Origin: Ottelia alismoides
Taxonomy: Eukaryota; Streptophyta; Magnoliopsida; Alismatales; Hydrocharitaceae
Direction: 5' to 3'
Assembly: GCA_037367405.1 (NCBI GenBank)
Contig: JAZKJV010000090.1
Span: 186,001 to 250,000, forward strand
Length of the DNA: 64,000 nt
Numbering within the stretch: the first letter of the stretch is position 1; each line of letters begins with the position of its first letter. The notes below the pieces were generated by a model that did not search any database, was not told the DNA's origin, and saw nothing but the letters and a program-made list of their open reading frames with translations. A program made the translations under genes and the position numbers. Positions 36,800 through 48,472 of this stretch are shown here, one piece after another.

Positions 36800-37182
36800 T
36801 TAGTAACCATCTTGAAGCCCCGCACAGGCACCACTCCCGCTGCTTCCGCCACCGCCTCCTCGAAGGTCTGGCATGAGTGGTGCTCCCTTGATCGCGAGCG
36901 AGCGCCTCGTCTTCTTCTGTACCGCTTGAAAGATCTCCTCGAAGAGTCGACATCTGAAGCCAAATCATGAAGGAGCTCCTCAGCGGACGGACTATGCCCA
37001 TGAGAGGCCTCCTCCGTCTCCCAGTGACAGGGGGAGGTGGAGGATCGAGCGAAGACGACCTCCCTCCCCGGTGAGATCCATCGCCGGACATGGCGATGTC
37101 GCGGCGCCTCCAGGTGACCGCCCGAGCTGCACGGAGAGGCTGACCGTGTTCAGCGAAGACCCGGGGACCTTCTCGAGTCCCC
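36800..37182 (-). pseudogene. L1 ORF1, C-terminal part
   Basis: It encodes, with frame changes, an Arg/Ser-rich segment (RRSFKRYRRRRGARSRSRE), then HHSCQTFEEAVAEAAGVVP. This matches the ORF1 end of the other L1. It stops a few bases before ORF2. It is separated from the N-terminal part by the insert at 37198-38952. Confidence 0.78.
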
Positions 37183-37197
37183 AGCCCAAGCCATCAC

Positions 37198-38952
37198 CTC
37201 GCCTCCGACCAGGTAAGCTCCTCTGAACCTCCAGATCATAATTCCACATTATTAACCCCCTTGCTTAATTATTTATGACGTATTCGCCGTTACGGCTCAT
37301 TTCTTTTATTTTTTGGATTTTTGTGTGTTTAATTTAGTGTTCCTTTTTATAGGTTAAATAGTCACATATTTTTGCATAGAAAATTTTTCTTTCTTATTTG
37401 ATCTCTAACCATTATTTCTGTGGTAGGGCCCTTGATGGATCAAGGAGGCGAGGAGCAGGACGTTCCCCGCTGCGAGGAGCCGCAGGAGCATGCTTGGAGC
37501 AAAGGAGGAAGAAAAGAAAAAAAATGTGTCGCATTTTTGTAGCATTTTCTTTTTAATAATTCGTCTTTTACAGCGGTCTTCGATCGAAGACTCGCGATTG
37601 TAATCGAACGATTGTGGTTGTGTGGGGATCGTCCCCACTTGAGTGTCGACCTAGGACTAGGCACGCGGCTCTCCGAGCTCAATTTTTCATATTTTTTACG
37701 TGCTTGATCGTAGGTAGGACACACTCTAAATGAAGACGCACATAATCTCGCATCACTTAGCTAAAACTCATGAAGATTAATCACCGCTAATAGATGCATG
37801 ATTAGGTGCGGCTTTCTCGACTTGCATACATGTTGCATTTGATTTTCAAAACGGCCTCAGTTTTTTCGCGGCTTTTATCGTCAAATCACTGCATGATTTA
37901 TCGCTTAGCCTAGATCGCGGTTTCTTCGAATACATGTTTTTCTCGGCTTTCATTTCCTAGCTTGATCACCTAGGATTAATGGAAAATGGAATGAACGGTA
38001 GACGATGATTTCTTGATTTTGTGCTAACCTTAATTCAGTGATAACTCAAAATAAAATTGGGACTGTTAATTGCAAGTCAACCAAAAATGGAGTAAAAATC
38101 GGTTTTGGGAGAGCAACACCCTCAGTTACGCGTTGGTTTTTATTGCACATATTTCTCCGCGTAATTATCTAAAGTTTTATCACCAATAAAACCGACAAGA
38201 TAATCAACCAACCTTGGTTGGTTTCATGTGTGAGTTGGTGAAACTAAGGGTTTGCTTGCTTGATTGAGCCTTATTTGTTACGACACACAACCCCAAAACC
38301 ATAGTCACTCCATTTCATCTCCAAGATTCAATACCGCTCACCTGTAAATCCATCCCTCTTCTTCGTTCACCTTGGGTCTCTTCCAACATTAATCCTCATC
38401 TTTATACTTAGGCTAATCTCAGCCTAAGTATAGGGGGGACCCAAGTCCCTGTGATTTCTCTACTCATCTTTTCTTGCCTTTATACTTAGGTTATTTCTAA
38501 CCTAAGTATAGGGGGGAGTCCCTTTTATCTCCCGTATATTCTTCTCTTTTTAATGGATCTATGGACTCGTAATATCTAGTGCTATGAGGACATAGCAAAG
38601 TTTAAGAATAGGGGGTATACCTTACATACAATTTATTTACTTTAGCTAATATCTGAAATTTTTGAAAAATTAAAAACTTTTTGGCTAAGGTAAAATTCGT
38701 TGGAGTAAGAGAACTCAAAAGATTTCACGGCTTTTCTAACTATGTTACACTATTTTGATAAAAATATTTTCGAAAATGATTTGAAAAAAATGAGTTTTTT
38801 TTTCTTGTTTTGAAAAATCTTTTTGAAAAATGTTTTGAAAATTCTTTATTCGTGTGACATGGTTTTGAAAATCTTTTATCAAGAAAAGTTGAGTCTAACC
38901 TGTGTTTTAACCCTAAAAACTAAAACCCATAAAAATGAGAAATAAAAAAATG
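37198..38952 (+). mobile_element. 1.75-kb insertion in L1 ORF1 with a 15-bp target duplication
   Basis: AGCCCAAGCCATCAC occurs at 37183-37197 and 38953-38967. With the insert and one repeat removed, ORF1 reads on (NGEYVMAWAGDS). The right end is A-rich (AAAAATGAGAAATAAAAAAA), so in + orientation the insert looks like a sequence retroposed by LINE machinery. The interior has no long frame. At 38405-38520 it holds two hairpins followed by GGGGGG tracts (separate entry), a layout seen near polypurine tracts of plant gypsy elements. The word CGTATTCGCCGTTA recurs at 37270 and 38966, unexplained. Confidence 0.7.
38404..38520 (+). repeat. Two tandem hairpin plus G6 modules
   Basis: ATACTTAGGCTAATCTCAGC, continuing to CTAAGTAT, folds with an 11-bp perfect stem. 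ATACTTAGGTTATTTCTAAC, continuing to CTAAGTAT, folds with a 12-bp stem. Each is followed at once by AGGGGGGA and then CCC. The two units lie about 68 bp apart. They resemble structured polypurine-tract regions of LTR elements, but the family is not identified. Confidence 0.75.
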
Positions 38953-38967
38953 AGCCCAAGCCATCAC

Positions 38968-39496
38968 GTATTCGCCGTTAGATTCCTGCCTCCCACTCCT
39001 CCCAAGCTCCGGAGAGGAGCGCGCCCCCCCTGCGACCACCTGCGCGAAAGACCTGTTTGCACCAACCGAGCAAAACCCTTTTGCATGCGACCCTTCCGAA
39101 CCACCAACAACCCCTCTTGCAAGCCGACCACCAAGAGAGAGTCCACCGACAGACCCCCTGGAACCTGCACCACAGCTCGCTTGCTTGTGCCCCAGGCCAC
39201 TGCAGGCAAAGCAACGAGGCCTCGCAGCGCAAACCGAAGCCAGGTGACCCCTCACCCCGCATCTCCAGCACACACGACCTTGCTTCTTGCGAGAGACCGC
39301 CACCCAACCTTCATCAGGAAGGAGCTTCTCCTCCCCCTCAGCAGCAACGAACTGGGGGCTGGAGTCCTGCCGACTTGACGCGCAGCCCCTCTCTTTCTCC
39401 CGCTCGGGTGGAGTGAACCTCCATGAGCCTTGCGTGATCGCCTTTCCAGTCGCTTTCAGAGTCGCCTTCCGAGTCGCTTTCCGAGACGCCTCCATC
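38968..39496 (-). pseudogene. L1 ORF1, N-terminal part with zinc knuckles
   Basis: It starts MEASRKATRKATLKATGKAI at the element's 5' end, with a short Lys/Ala/Thr repeat. Then come WVAVSRKKQGRVCWRCGVRG, HLASVC and a second knuckle, CFACSGLGHKQASC. It ends FAQVVAGGARSSPELG at the insert. Conserved with the other L1's ORF1 (FAQVVAGGA). It is disrupted, so no full ORF1 protein is expected. Confidence 0.85.
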
Positions 39497-39513
39497 CGCT
39501 TCATTCCAAGTTT

Positions 39514-40536
39514 AATTGTAACTCCTCCAAATTCAATCGTAATTGATTCAGATGTAGCCATGTTCGGATGTAGCCATCGCCAAACTTATTGACGAAACAA
39601 TAACCAAAACTCAAGCGGTGAGGCAGCCTCCTATGAGACCCTTCCGTCTCGCCCTCTAAATGAAAGTGCAGTCCAGTAGGGGGATAGATCTACTCCAAAA
39701 CTACGACACTGAGACGGGTGAGAGAGACTCTCCGAAAAAGTCACTCTATAGATTGGTACGTGTAGGTGAGCTCGTACGAAAAACTAAAACCGAGGATCCC
39801 TCGCATGGGTATCCTAAAACAGAGGGTCAACAAAATTGGTCAAAATTCAGGATCCGAACGGTGCGTAAAAAAACTACGAGCTCGCGTAAAAAATTCGTAA
39901 CAAGGACTGGGATCTTAGATCCGTGCACTAAGTGGCCACTGCCGTAACTGAGCTTCCTATCTCCCGCTCAGCTGAGTGCCACCGTACCCTCGCACAATCT
40001 TGTGTAAGGGTCACCCTGATCGGGACTATTAATTGTAAGTCATCATTGATTCACCATTTTCAACTTTACTTGCTAGACTCTACAACTCTCTCTTAATCTA
40101 TTCTATAGTTTATTAATAGTGATCAATAGATGGTGGAGTATTCCCAAGTATGATTTTATGAAGATGATCCGTCTTTTTAGACGCAGGTTATCAAGGATGA
40201 TGTAATCTTACCTAAAATTGACTAAGCATGTGCTCATGGTTGTCTTTGATGCGAAGACCGTGTCCAATGCTGCCATTGAGATGTCGTGGAGGACATTTGA
40301 AATGTTTGATAAGTTGGCCAATGCATCATTTCGTAGATAGTTATAAGCACAAGGTCCTCTAGTATTGAAAAATTGAGACATTTTAACTACCAACAAATTT
40401 CCTGAACCTAGCTGATTTTTAGAAGGAACTCTGCTTTTGGAACTTTGAGGACAAACAGGTGTAGGCAATAATATGTTAGCAAGGAGGCAACACGATATTT
40501 GTCGAGAGGGGTATAGGCCTTCCATTGTTATAATAT
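39514..40536 (+). other. Intron sequence, nothing recognised
   Basis: This resumes the sequence into which the young L1 inserted (AATTGTAACTCCTCC). There is a short repeat, GATGTAGCCAT, at 39550-39580. No coding similarity is seen. Confidence 0.4.
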
Positions 40537-40550
40537 GTCCGATGCGGAGA

Positions 40551-40861
40551 CAAGGACTTGGCAGGAGACGGGGATTCCGTGGGTGGCGACGGACGGGGCA
40601 CACTTTCCGGAGGTCGGTTTGGGCGGTGGGGATTGGATCATCGGAAGATCGCTCCAAACCTTTTGCTGTACTATGGGCGATTTGGTTGTGGAGAAATGAT
40701 GTGGTGTTTAAAAATAAAAGTTTTTACTCAGAAAATATGGTAGCGCAATGTAAAGCTTTGTTAACTCCTGGATTGACAGGTAATTACTTCAAATCGTTTT
40801 AGTGAAACGATCGTTGTGGTGACTCTCTCTTCGAGAGCTCACGCTATCTTTTATAAAAAAA
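40551..40861 (+). mobile_element. 5'-truncated L1 copy, 311 bp
   Basis: It encodes the very end of an L1 ORF2 (PFAVLWAIWLWRNDVVFKNK, then SFYSENMVAQCKALL) and a short 3' untranslated region ending in seven A. The flanks GTCCGATGCGGAGA (40537-40550) and GTCCAATGCGGAGA (40862-40875) form a 14-bp target duplication with one change. The source family differs from the two long L1s. Confidence 0.85.
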
Positions 40862-40875
40862 GTCCAATGCGGAGA

Positions 40876-41705
40876 ATGCTCGGAGTAATATTCATGTTAT
40901 TAATTGGAAAATCCTACCTGCGATACAACTTTTTGGATCAATACCACTGAGAGGAATATCACCAAATTTCTCAACTATGTATTAATTCTTCAATTCATCA
41001 AGATGATAGAGGGTGTGAGAGATTCAAGATATCTTCACTATTTTATATAACTACAAAATTTAGCATATTGATGAACTTTAGATATAGCAGGATATATTAG
41101 ATGCTGAAGTATCTGCATATTTCAACTCCTATCGGGCCTTGCTACTTATTTCAGGCAATATTAATTCAATGACATTGTCACATAGACACTAGTTTATTTG
41201 GCATAGACTGGATCATTGTATTAGTGGTATAGTGAAGAGTGCAGATTGATACCGGGAACTTTAATCCTTCTTAGAGTAACATTAATGTGGCTTGCACGTA
41301 CTTAAACATCTTAGATGTTGCTTATACACACTATATTTGTTTCCTTATCAAATTAAAGGGGACTCCTAGATTTCTAATACAATGTGCCAGACTTCCACCA
41401 GAGCTACATGAAACATACGTTATCCTTATAGGCGGAAATTGATTGAAGGCTGGACAGTACATTTCCTCTGAATCGGTATATTAATGCTGCTAAATTTTCA
41501 TTTCATAATCGGTCTGATGAGTATCATGCGTATATGCTAAAAAAAAGCTTGCTATTAGTGCTTTCAGCTTATATGTCAAGTAATATCAGTTAACCTTATG
41601 GTCATGCTCTCAAAATATGGGTTTGTTTTAACATAATCTTTCACACAATAAGTTGCCATTCCTATAAAAAACGTTATAACCTCTTTAAAAGCTTGTATGG
41701 CAGGT
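40876..41705 (+). other. Intron sequence, nothing recognised
   Basis: AT-rich, with no coding similarity. It ends at the target site CTTAC of the LTR element. Confidence 0.4.
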
Positions 41706-41953
41706 CTTACTATTAGAAAATATGAATGCAGAAGCGTATCAGGATAAAGAAATAAAACTTGGAATGAACACACGGGATTTTAACGTGGAACCCTACTCCT
41801 TAAGAGCGGGATGAAACCACGGGAGAAGTCCTCAAAGGGACAGATAGTCTATTGAACTTTCTTATCTGAATACAAGGGCTGTGGGGGTCTACATATAGCC
41901 CCACTGAGTCTCTACATCTCCAAATTGGTAGATGGTGGACTAAACTCTGGATG

Positions 41954-41986
41954 GGGTAAATGGATCCTGGAGAGATCCATTTACCC
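41954..41986. repeat. 13-bp-arm palindrome in the LTR
   Basis: GGGTAAATGGATC and GATCCATTTACCC flank the loop CTGGAGA. The same structure is at 44544-44570 (10-bp arms, edges changed) and at 60230-60265 (14-bp arms) in related LTRs. It lies about 50 bp from the LTR start. Confidence 0.85.
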
Positions 41987-42064
41987 ATCTATAATATAAG
42001 TGACGCACAATATAATACTCCAACATACCCCTCAAGCTTGAACAAAGAGAAAGAAAAACTCAAC

Positions 42065-42273
42065 CAAGGCCCTAAATGTCGGTTTCGGTCATCATTTCGG
42101 TGACCGACCGAAACGGAATTTCGGTGGAATTTCGGTCGAAGTTCGACTGAAATTTCGGCCATCTTTTGTACTAGGACCCTCATATTTCGGCCATTTCAGT
42201 CGAATTTTGATTTCGACAGGATATCGGTATTCAACATAAATTCGACCGAATTTCGCTGAGATTTGAGGCCATG
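42065..42273. mobile_element. hAT-like MITE built of TTTCGGTC words, inside copy C
   Basis: The ends are CAAGGCCCTAAATGTCGG and, reversed, CATGGCCTCAAATCTCAGCG. The flanks AACTCAAC (42057-42064) and ATCTCAAC (42274-42281) form an 8-bp target duplication with one change. The body is an array of TTTCGGTC/GACCGAAA words. The related sequence at about 57960-57995 lacks it, giving a rough empty site. Confidence 0.75.
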
Positions 42274-44617
42274 ATCTCAACTCACTCTACAAGACACTGC
42301 TAACAATATCAACTCAACGTGCACAATCGTCGGCTGCTGTCGAAGATGTTGCTTCTCACGCTGTGCAGATGAGGAGGACGAGCGGGTTGGAGTGTGAGTA
42401 ACTGAATCTCCTCGTCGGAAAGCATGTGCTATGTACTGCGCATGTCAGAGTCACTGCAATGAGTCTCTTCGTTGGAGTACTTTGGCCCACCACAATAATG
42501 TGGGTAACTGCTCCATCTCTGAAAAGGGGCTGAACTGAAAAGGCCGTGGAGTGCAATCCTCGTCAGAGTCCACGTTCGTTGTAGAATGGAGTCTAAAAGT
42601 CTCCTCGTCGGAGAACTGGGTCTCTCCCAGTTGGCACAAAGAATGGTACTCTACTCTGAAGTTCTTATGAACCACATGAAAACCCTTGCCAACATGGCAT
42701 AGGAAATGATCCTCTACTCTGGAGTCCCTATGGCTTACATGAGAACTCTGGCCGAAAATAAGAATGATGGGGGCCACGATAAAAGATGGCAAACATGTGC
42801 ACATTTGAAAAGACTGCATACATTTGCGTGTCTGAAACTGAAGACTCGGATGACATCTGAGCATTGAGTTTGAAACTGGAAATTGTAGTCTGGATTATGA
42901 ACGAGCATCTGGATTGGAATATGAAATCTGTCTCTGAACCAGAACTGGAATATGAAATGTCAGAGTGATGATGCCTTTTGTTGCTGTCGAACTCTACACT
43001 ATACTCCCCCTTTCTCCCATACTGGTCGGAATATGTCATCGACCAAGTTGGGAGAAGACAAGATAAATGGGGAGAAAAACTAAATCAAGCATTTTTTTCT
43101 CAGCTATTTCATCATTTTTTATAGCCGTCAGTAATTTTTTTTAAATAACCTGTATCATTTTTTTTCTAAAGCTTTTCTTCTCACATTTTTTTCCAATTTT
43201 TTTTCTGCAAACATGCGTACGACTTTTTCTTTATACGTACCTTTTTCGAAATTTTTTTCTTTTTCTTTTTTTTGATTACGGCCCAAATGACCTATCACTT
43301 CCCTCTTTTCTTTTTTTAAAAATTCGCCCAACTGCTTCTCCTTTTCTTAATATGACCCCCACTCTCCTTTTTTTTTCAAATATCAGTCCACATCTGGGCC
43401 CAAACCCAAGCAAATATATTTTTTATTTACACTGTCGGGCCCCAGTTAAGGTTCCCATCGTGGGAACCCTCAACCACGCATGAGGCCCCCTTTCCCTTTG
43501 CGACACGGGAGCGCCGCCGCTACCCGTGGGGGAAGCTGTGCGTCGCTTGCGCAGGAGGGCACCATGGGAGTGCCTGGATTCTGTTACTGGAGGTCCCCTC
43601 GCATCGACTGTGCGAGGGCTTGAGGGCTCGAAGGTGCGCCACTGGGAGCCACGGGGGCCTCTGCCTTGCTCTCGCGCGCCTGGGGGCTTGGCGATGCATC
43701 GCTGGGAACCGTGTAGGGGAGAGGCGTCGCCATGGGGCTTGAGGTGGAAGAGCGTGGAGGTGGAGGTGCACCTCCACCCCGAATCTAGTAAAGGGCAGCA
43801 GAGATTGGGACTACATGGAAGAGGCTCCGTCTGGAGTCATGATTGAGCATCGCTGTCGCCTGGATTTCTGCTGCTCCGTCTTCTTTCTGATCTTGCGTGG
43901 ATGAACATCTGTCTGGATATGGATTTGGGGTTTCGATCGAAACCCATGTTAGAGAATGCTCGCGCATCGCCTGGAGAGGTTGGCTTGCGCATGAAGTCGA
44001 AGGAGATGCGCCTTGAGGTCGCAACATGGGGCTTCTGCTTTGAGTTTGAAGATGCTGCTGCCATGATCGACCGAACGAGATCGAGAACATGAATCCTAGG
44101 GTTCCAGAAAATCCAAACAAAGATATCTCGAAAACTTGATGATTCATGGAACATGGATTTTAATAGACAATAGATCTTCAAATTAATCTTCCAAGAACAT
44201 AATTAGGTTTTTAATAGAAATCCTAGAATCAAATCTCGAATATAGAAATAAATAACATAAAGAAAATCCTAGAGAATCAACCCGCTCTGATATCATGTTA
44301 GAAAATAGGAATGCAGAAGCGTATCAGAATGAAGAAATAAAACTTGGAATGAACACACGAGATTTTAACGTGGAACCCTACTCCTTAAGGAGCAGGATGA
44401 AATCATGGGAGATGCCCTCAAAGGGGTAGATAGTCTATTGAACTTTCTCATCCGAATACAAGGGTTGTAGGGGACTATATATAACCCCCATTGAGTCTCC
44501 ACATCTCGAAACTGGTAGACGTGGGACTAAATTCTGGATGGGATAAATGGATCCTGGAGAGATCCATTTACCCATCTATAATATAAGTGACGCACAATAT
44601 AATACTCCAACACTTAG

Positions 44618-46150
44618 TAATACCCAAAACTATAATTTAGTCGGTGTATAATTTTCAGGAAGATGCACATTCGTAAAAATGCCATTCAAAACTTAAATCC
44701 CAGGTTCTACTATAACAGAATTTTCTATTACATAATATCATCATGCACTTAATAGACAAAGGACATATATTTGAATGGAGATACTTGTACTTGAATAGAA
44801 AGAGGTTTTGGAATGTTCATGTATGACAACAAAGAGAAGGGTTGATGTTTGTACCTAATTAGATCTTCAACTTGGAGAATTTGATCTTGCTGTAGCATGC
44901 ACAGTAGCTACTAAGGGGAATTTCCAGCAGTGAGCTGCTGCTTTGGAGAAACAACATCATCCACTGGACTTGCTGGAATAGCTTCCTGGTGAAAGGGACA
45001 GCAAGGTTGTTGTGTGCAACAATTTTCGGTCAAAATAGAGAAGGAAACGAGGAGATCCTTCGGTTAGAAATGAGAAAAAGCACAGGGAGAAAATATGGAA
45101 AGGAGGGTTTTGTTGGAAATGGTGTGGGGGGGGGGGCGTATAAAGGAAAGAAGAAGAAGGCTTCAACGTTGGAATTGGAGAGAAGTTGGAGAAAAAGAGA
45201 AGGGAGGTTCCTTCGTGGAATCTTCCTCTCCTTTTTTTTTTAAATTTTTTAAAACCATGACATCAGCCATGACATCAACAGTGACATTAGTAGGCTGATG
45301 TCAGTTGCTGATGTCATAATTATAATTATTAATACTTTTTTAAATCTGCAACAGAACAAACAGTCTGCTACAGAAAATTTAAATTTTATTTTTATTATTT
45401 TTATTCAAAATCTCTCTTTATTGGTCATACTTAAAGTTGACCGTAATCGTACCTCGAGTTTTGGATTTTGATACGCAATATCTCAAATTGATCGTCTCTA
45501 AACGACGATCAATATGAGTATAATATTAATATACTTTTGATCGGGTTTGCATCCTCGAAATTTTCGAGATACAGTTTTGGTTTTTTTGTTAAATTTTGTG
45601 ATTTAAAAATATCAAATGACCTTCGATTGACGAACGATTGATTCAGTTGATCTTATTTTGTAGAATCGGATTTTGTAACGGTCTCAGTTTGTTTCGCGGT
45701 TTTTGAATTTGCGTCGTGGCTTTTCTGTGGCACACATTACGATGCGATTGACTTTTTGTCGATTGCGATCGAATGACTTTTGATTTACGATCAATTGATC
45801 GGTTTAAGTTATTTACTATTGATTGATAATTTTGTTGAATCAAACGGACCCTAATTGGGTCAGGCTCGGGTTTATTCGGATCCGGATGTTCGATTGCGAC
45901 CGAATGACTTTTGATTTATGATCAATAGATCGATTTAGGTTATTTACTATTGATTGATGATTTTGTTGAATCAAACGGGCTCTATTCGGGTTTATTCGGA
46001 CCCGGATGTTATAGGAGGGAATCCCAATAATTCGCATGCAAGATTTTGGAAATGGAGTGTACAGGTGTGGATCCTAAGACATTTAGAGCTTAACTATTTC
46101 TCGCTCTACATGCAACTGCTTTAAGAGTATTCCTGATATGAGATGCATTT
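44618..46150 (+). other. Intron sequence with a tandem duplication near 45765-46010
   Basis: No gene is seen. Two neighbouring copies of a block of about 125 bp begin TTCGATTGCGACCGAATGAC (second copy; first copy TCGATTGCGATCG). They pass through TATTTACTATTGATTGAT and end GGGTTTATTCGGA(T/C)CCGGATGTT. This may be part of an LTR, but ends were not found. Confidence 0.5.
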
Positions 46151-46159
46151 GAAGGGGTC

Positions 46160-46330
46160 AAACACAGATCAAAGTCAAGATCCTTATATGGCACTTTAGT
46201 AGAAAGAGCGATCAATGTTTACATGAAGCGTTGCGCTAGTTCGAGGGACACTTGTTTATCCTTTCGTAACAATAGGGAGGATGAGGTTGACCACTTATTT
46301 TTCAACTGCCTTTTGACTTGATATTCCTTG
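46160..46330 (+). pseudogene. L1 ORF2 C-terminal (zf-RVT) fragment
   Basis: With one frameshift, the + strand reads IKVKILIWHFSRK, then RCASSRDTCLSF, then EDEVDHLFFNC. This matches the L1 pattern 'pkvkfFlW...', 'C.C....E...HLFf.C'. It is a short remnant of a L1 family different from the long copies. Confidence 0.65.
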
Positions 46331-48472
46331 GCTTAACATGCCTTTTTATTACCTTTTGGCACTACTTTCAAGAACATAGGAGACAATGTCATCGGTCGGT
46401 GTACTTGAGAAGAGTGATTTTTTGGACAATTTGGATGCTGAGGATTGAGGTGCTTTCTATACCGGCTAGTGAGAATGTCATTCAGTCTATTATCACTGAA
46501 GGTCCATGGTATGGGACGATGCAATTTGATATTGTAATAATTCTTTTCCCGTGGAATAATTTTTATAGAGAATCACTAATCTCTCATCCGTTGGATTTGC
46601 AAAAAAAATTCAATGCATTTTCTCAACTATGTTCTAAAATACATTCTTGTTTCAGTTGGGTTCCAGCTAATTTGACCAATAGCCTATTGCATTGTTTAGT
46701 TTCATGTGATCATTGACCAACAACAATAAAATCCGACTTTGCCTGTTGATTTAAAGTCCAGAAAGTGAAAACACTCCGCAAATGCCAACTAGTACTACCA
46801 TGTTCCTCGTTCCTTAATCCTCTTTCCATAAAACAATTTCTCTTCATTAGCTAATGAAATAGTTCATCGTCATATGAATTTGCATTCATAGAACAAGACC
46901 CACTTCTCACTGGCTGGAGAAGCTGTTGGGGTTCAAGCATCAAATGCAAGAATGAAGCTCATCTACATCTAATCCGGTAATCCCCAAATGGGATGCATCC
47001 CCTCTCTTGTGGTCTACTATTGGCCAGTACTGAAGAGGCCATTGTCACAAATCGCTTCATCCAATCATGTCAAATATTTGGGAGCTGAGCTCCGTCAATC
47101 TCATGACCTGACAGAGTTGCATCCTAGAGATGGTGCTCTAAGTCTCAAGAAATCGACCTTTCAAGTTTACTCATGCTGCATGAAGTCTACCAAATTCCTA
47201 TGCTCAATCATTTCAAATAGATAGCATTAGATACTCCAACCACCCTTAATGTCTATCAGGATGTCATTTGGCAGTAGGAAGTGTTAATACATGTTCAGCC
47301 TTCTTAAATACGATTTCTCTGTAAAACTTCTTTTATCATTACAAACACGTACCCATTGACGAGTCCTGGAAACGTTGAGTAGAAATAATGGGGAATTATG
47401 TTGTTTCTTGGGGCTATTTGGCTACAAAATTATAAAATAATGGATCAGAAATTCATGGATTTGAAGAGTTCGTTTGTAGGAGTTTCTCTGGAATGTAGAT
47501 TTTTTTGAAGGCTTATGGCTCCTCTCCTAAGCATACTTGTGGCAGCTTCCAGTGACCCTGCCCTAAAAGAAATTATAACCTTATGGTTGAGCACAAGATG
47601 ATTTAGAAATCTGGGATATATATGTTTGGCATAAAAAATCACATGTCTGACGTTGCTATGTGGGAAAAGAGCTTGCTTTTTGATATGTTTCTAGAATAGT
47701 CTCCCCTAAATGTGGAATATCCACAAAATAATTGTTATTGCACTATTTAGATTGAAAGATTAGCACCGATTAGAGAATTGAGGGTAACCCTTTTTCTTGG
47801 CTGGGTGCGTGATTAGAAATGTAGATTGTACTCTGGCTGGGGAAAGCAAGGAGAGGGCATGGAGCTTGCTTTCTACCGAGGGTTTAATCTGGATTAATGA
47901 TTCGATAATAACTGTGCAGAATGGATATGATTATAACTGTGCAGATGTGATTTTTGGTGTCTCATGCTCTCCATGTTTTACAGAGCAGGAATGGATTTGC
48001 TGAGTGCAGAATGGATCTTTGTTGTGTAGAAGATATGCACTTAGCATTTGACTGGGATCACTTTGAAATCAAATTGTTATTTAAACTCTAAATACCGTTG
48101 AGAAAAGACGGGGTTGTTGCTTGCTTCAATGAAGTTAATTAGCCATATAACTCGACTCTGTTTCTTCTGGCTGGACTTTCTTCATAGAATGACCAGACCC
48201 ATAACCACTTGTTGGTTATTCTCTATGTTTTTATGGATGAAATTATGTGCAGACTCATGTCTTCAAGTTTGTACTGTGTTTTATAAGTTTCCTGGATTTG
48301 GTGCAGTATATACCTGTGAATTTCTGTATGCATGGGTACGAGCCACATGTCTACTGAAGCTATTTTTGTGTGGACATTTGCATGTTCATCTTTCACAGGA
48401 GCTATTTAGCAGCTTTATATGAATGATTGAGCTTGTACATGGCTAACAAATTTACACGTCTTTTTCTTGCAG
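46331..48472 (+). other. Distal intron 1 sequence up to the exon 2 acceptor
   Basis: No coding region or repeat is recognised. The last bases form a pyrimidine tract and acceptor, TCTTTTTCTTGCAG (48459-48472). Confidence 0.5.

Larger units (their letters stand above)
33081..39497 (-). mobile_element. Young L1 LINE with intact ORF2, flanked by a 16-bp target duplication
   Basis: The minus-strand element has a poly-A tail at 33081-33089. It is flanked by identical GCTTCATTCCAAGTTT at 33068-33083 and 39498-39513 (the last bases overlap the T run), the hallmark of target-primed insertion. ORF2 is uninterrupted. ORF1 starts at the very 5' end of the element (39496), so the 5' untranslated region is lost. 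ORF1 is split by a 1.75-kb insert. The 3' end matches the other L1 tails here (TGGGGCGAACACCATGG). Confidence 0.92.
41711..44612 (-). mobile_element. Non-autonomous LTR retrotransposon (palindrome-LTR family), copy C
   Basis: The two LTRs, 41711-42025 and 44296-44612 (about 316 bp), begin TGTTGGAGTATTATATTG and end TTTTCTAACA (minus strand). A primer-binding site, TGATATCAGAGCGGG, adjoins the right LTR, so the element runs on the minus strand. A purine tract, TTGAGGGGTA, precedes the left LTR. The flanks CTTAC/CTTAG match at 4 of 5. There is no gag-pol. The interior has an open frame (MAAASSNSKQKPHVATSRRI, 44066 down to 43837), a GC-rich unidentified module, A/T-rich tracts and a 3' part shared with 56840-57960 and 63100-64000. 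Confidence 0.85.

Noticed and set aside
29894..36803. Several plus-strand frames of 70-250 residues across the LINEs
   Set aside because: These are antisense shadows of L1 ORF1 and ORF2, which carry the recognisable domains on the minus strand.
38404..38520. CRISPR-like or riboswitch-like repeated hairpins
   Set aside because: Only two units, in plant nuclear DNA, each leading into a G6 tract. A retroelement feature is far more likely.
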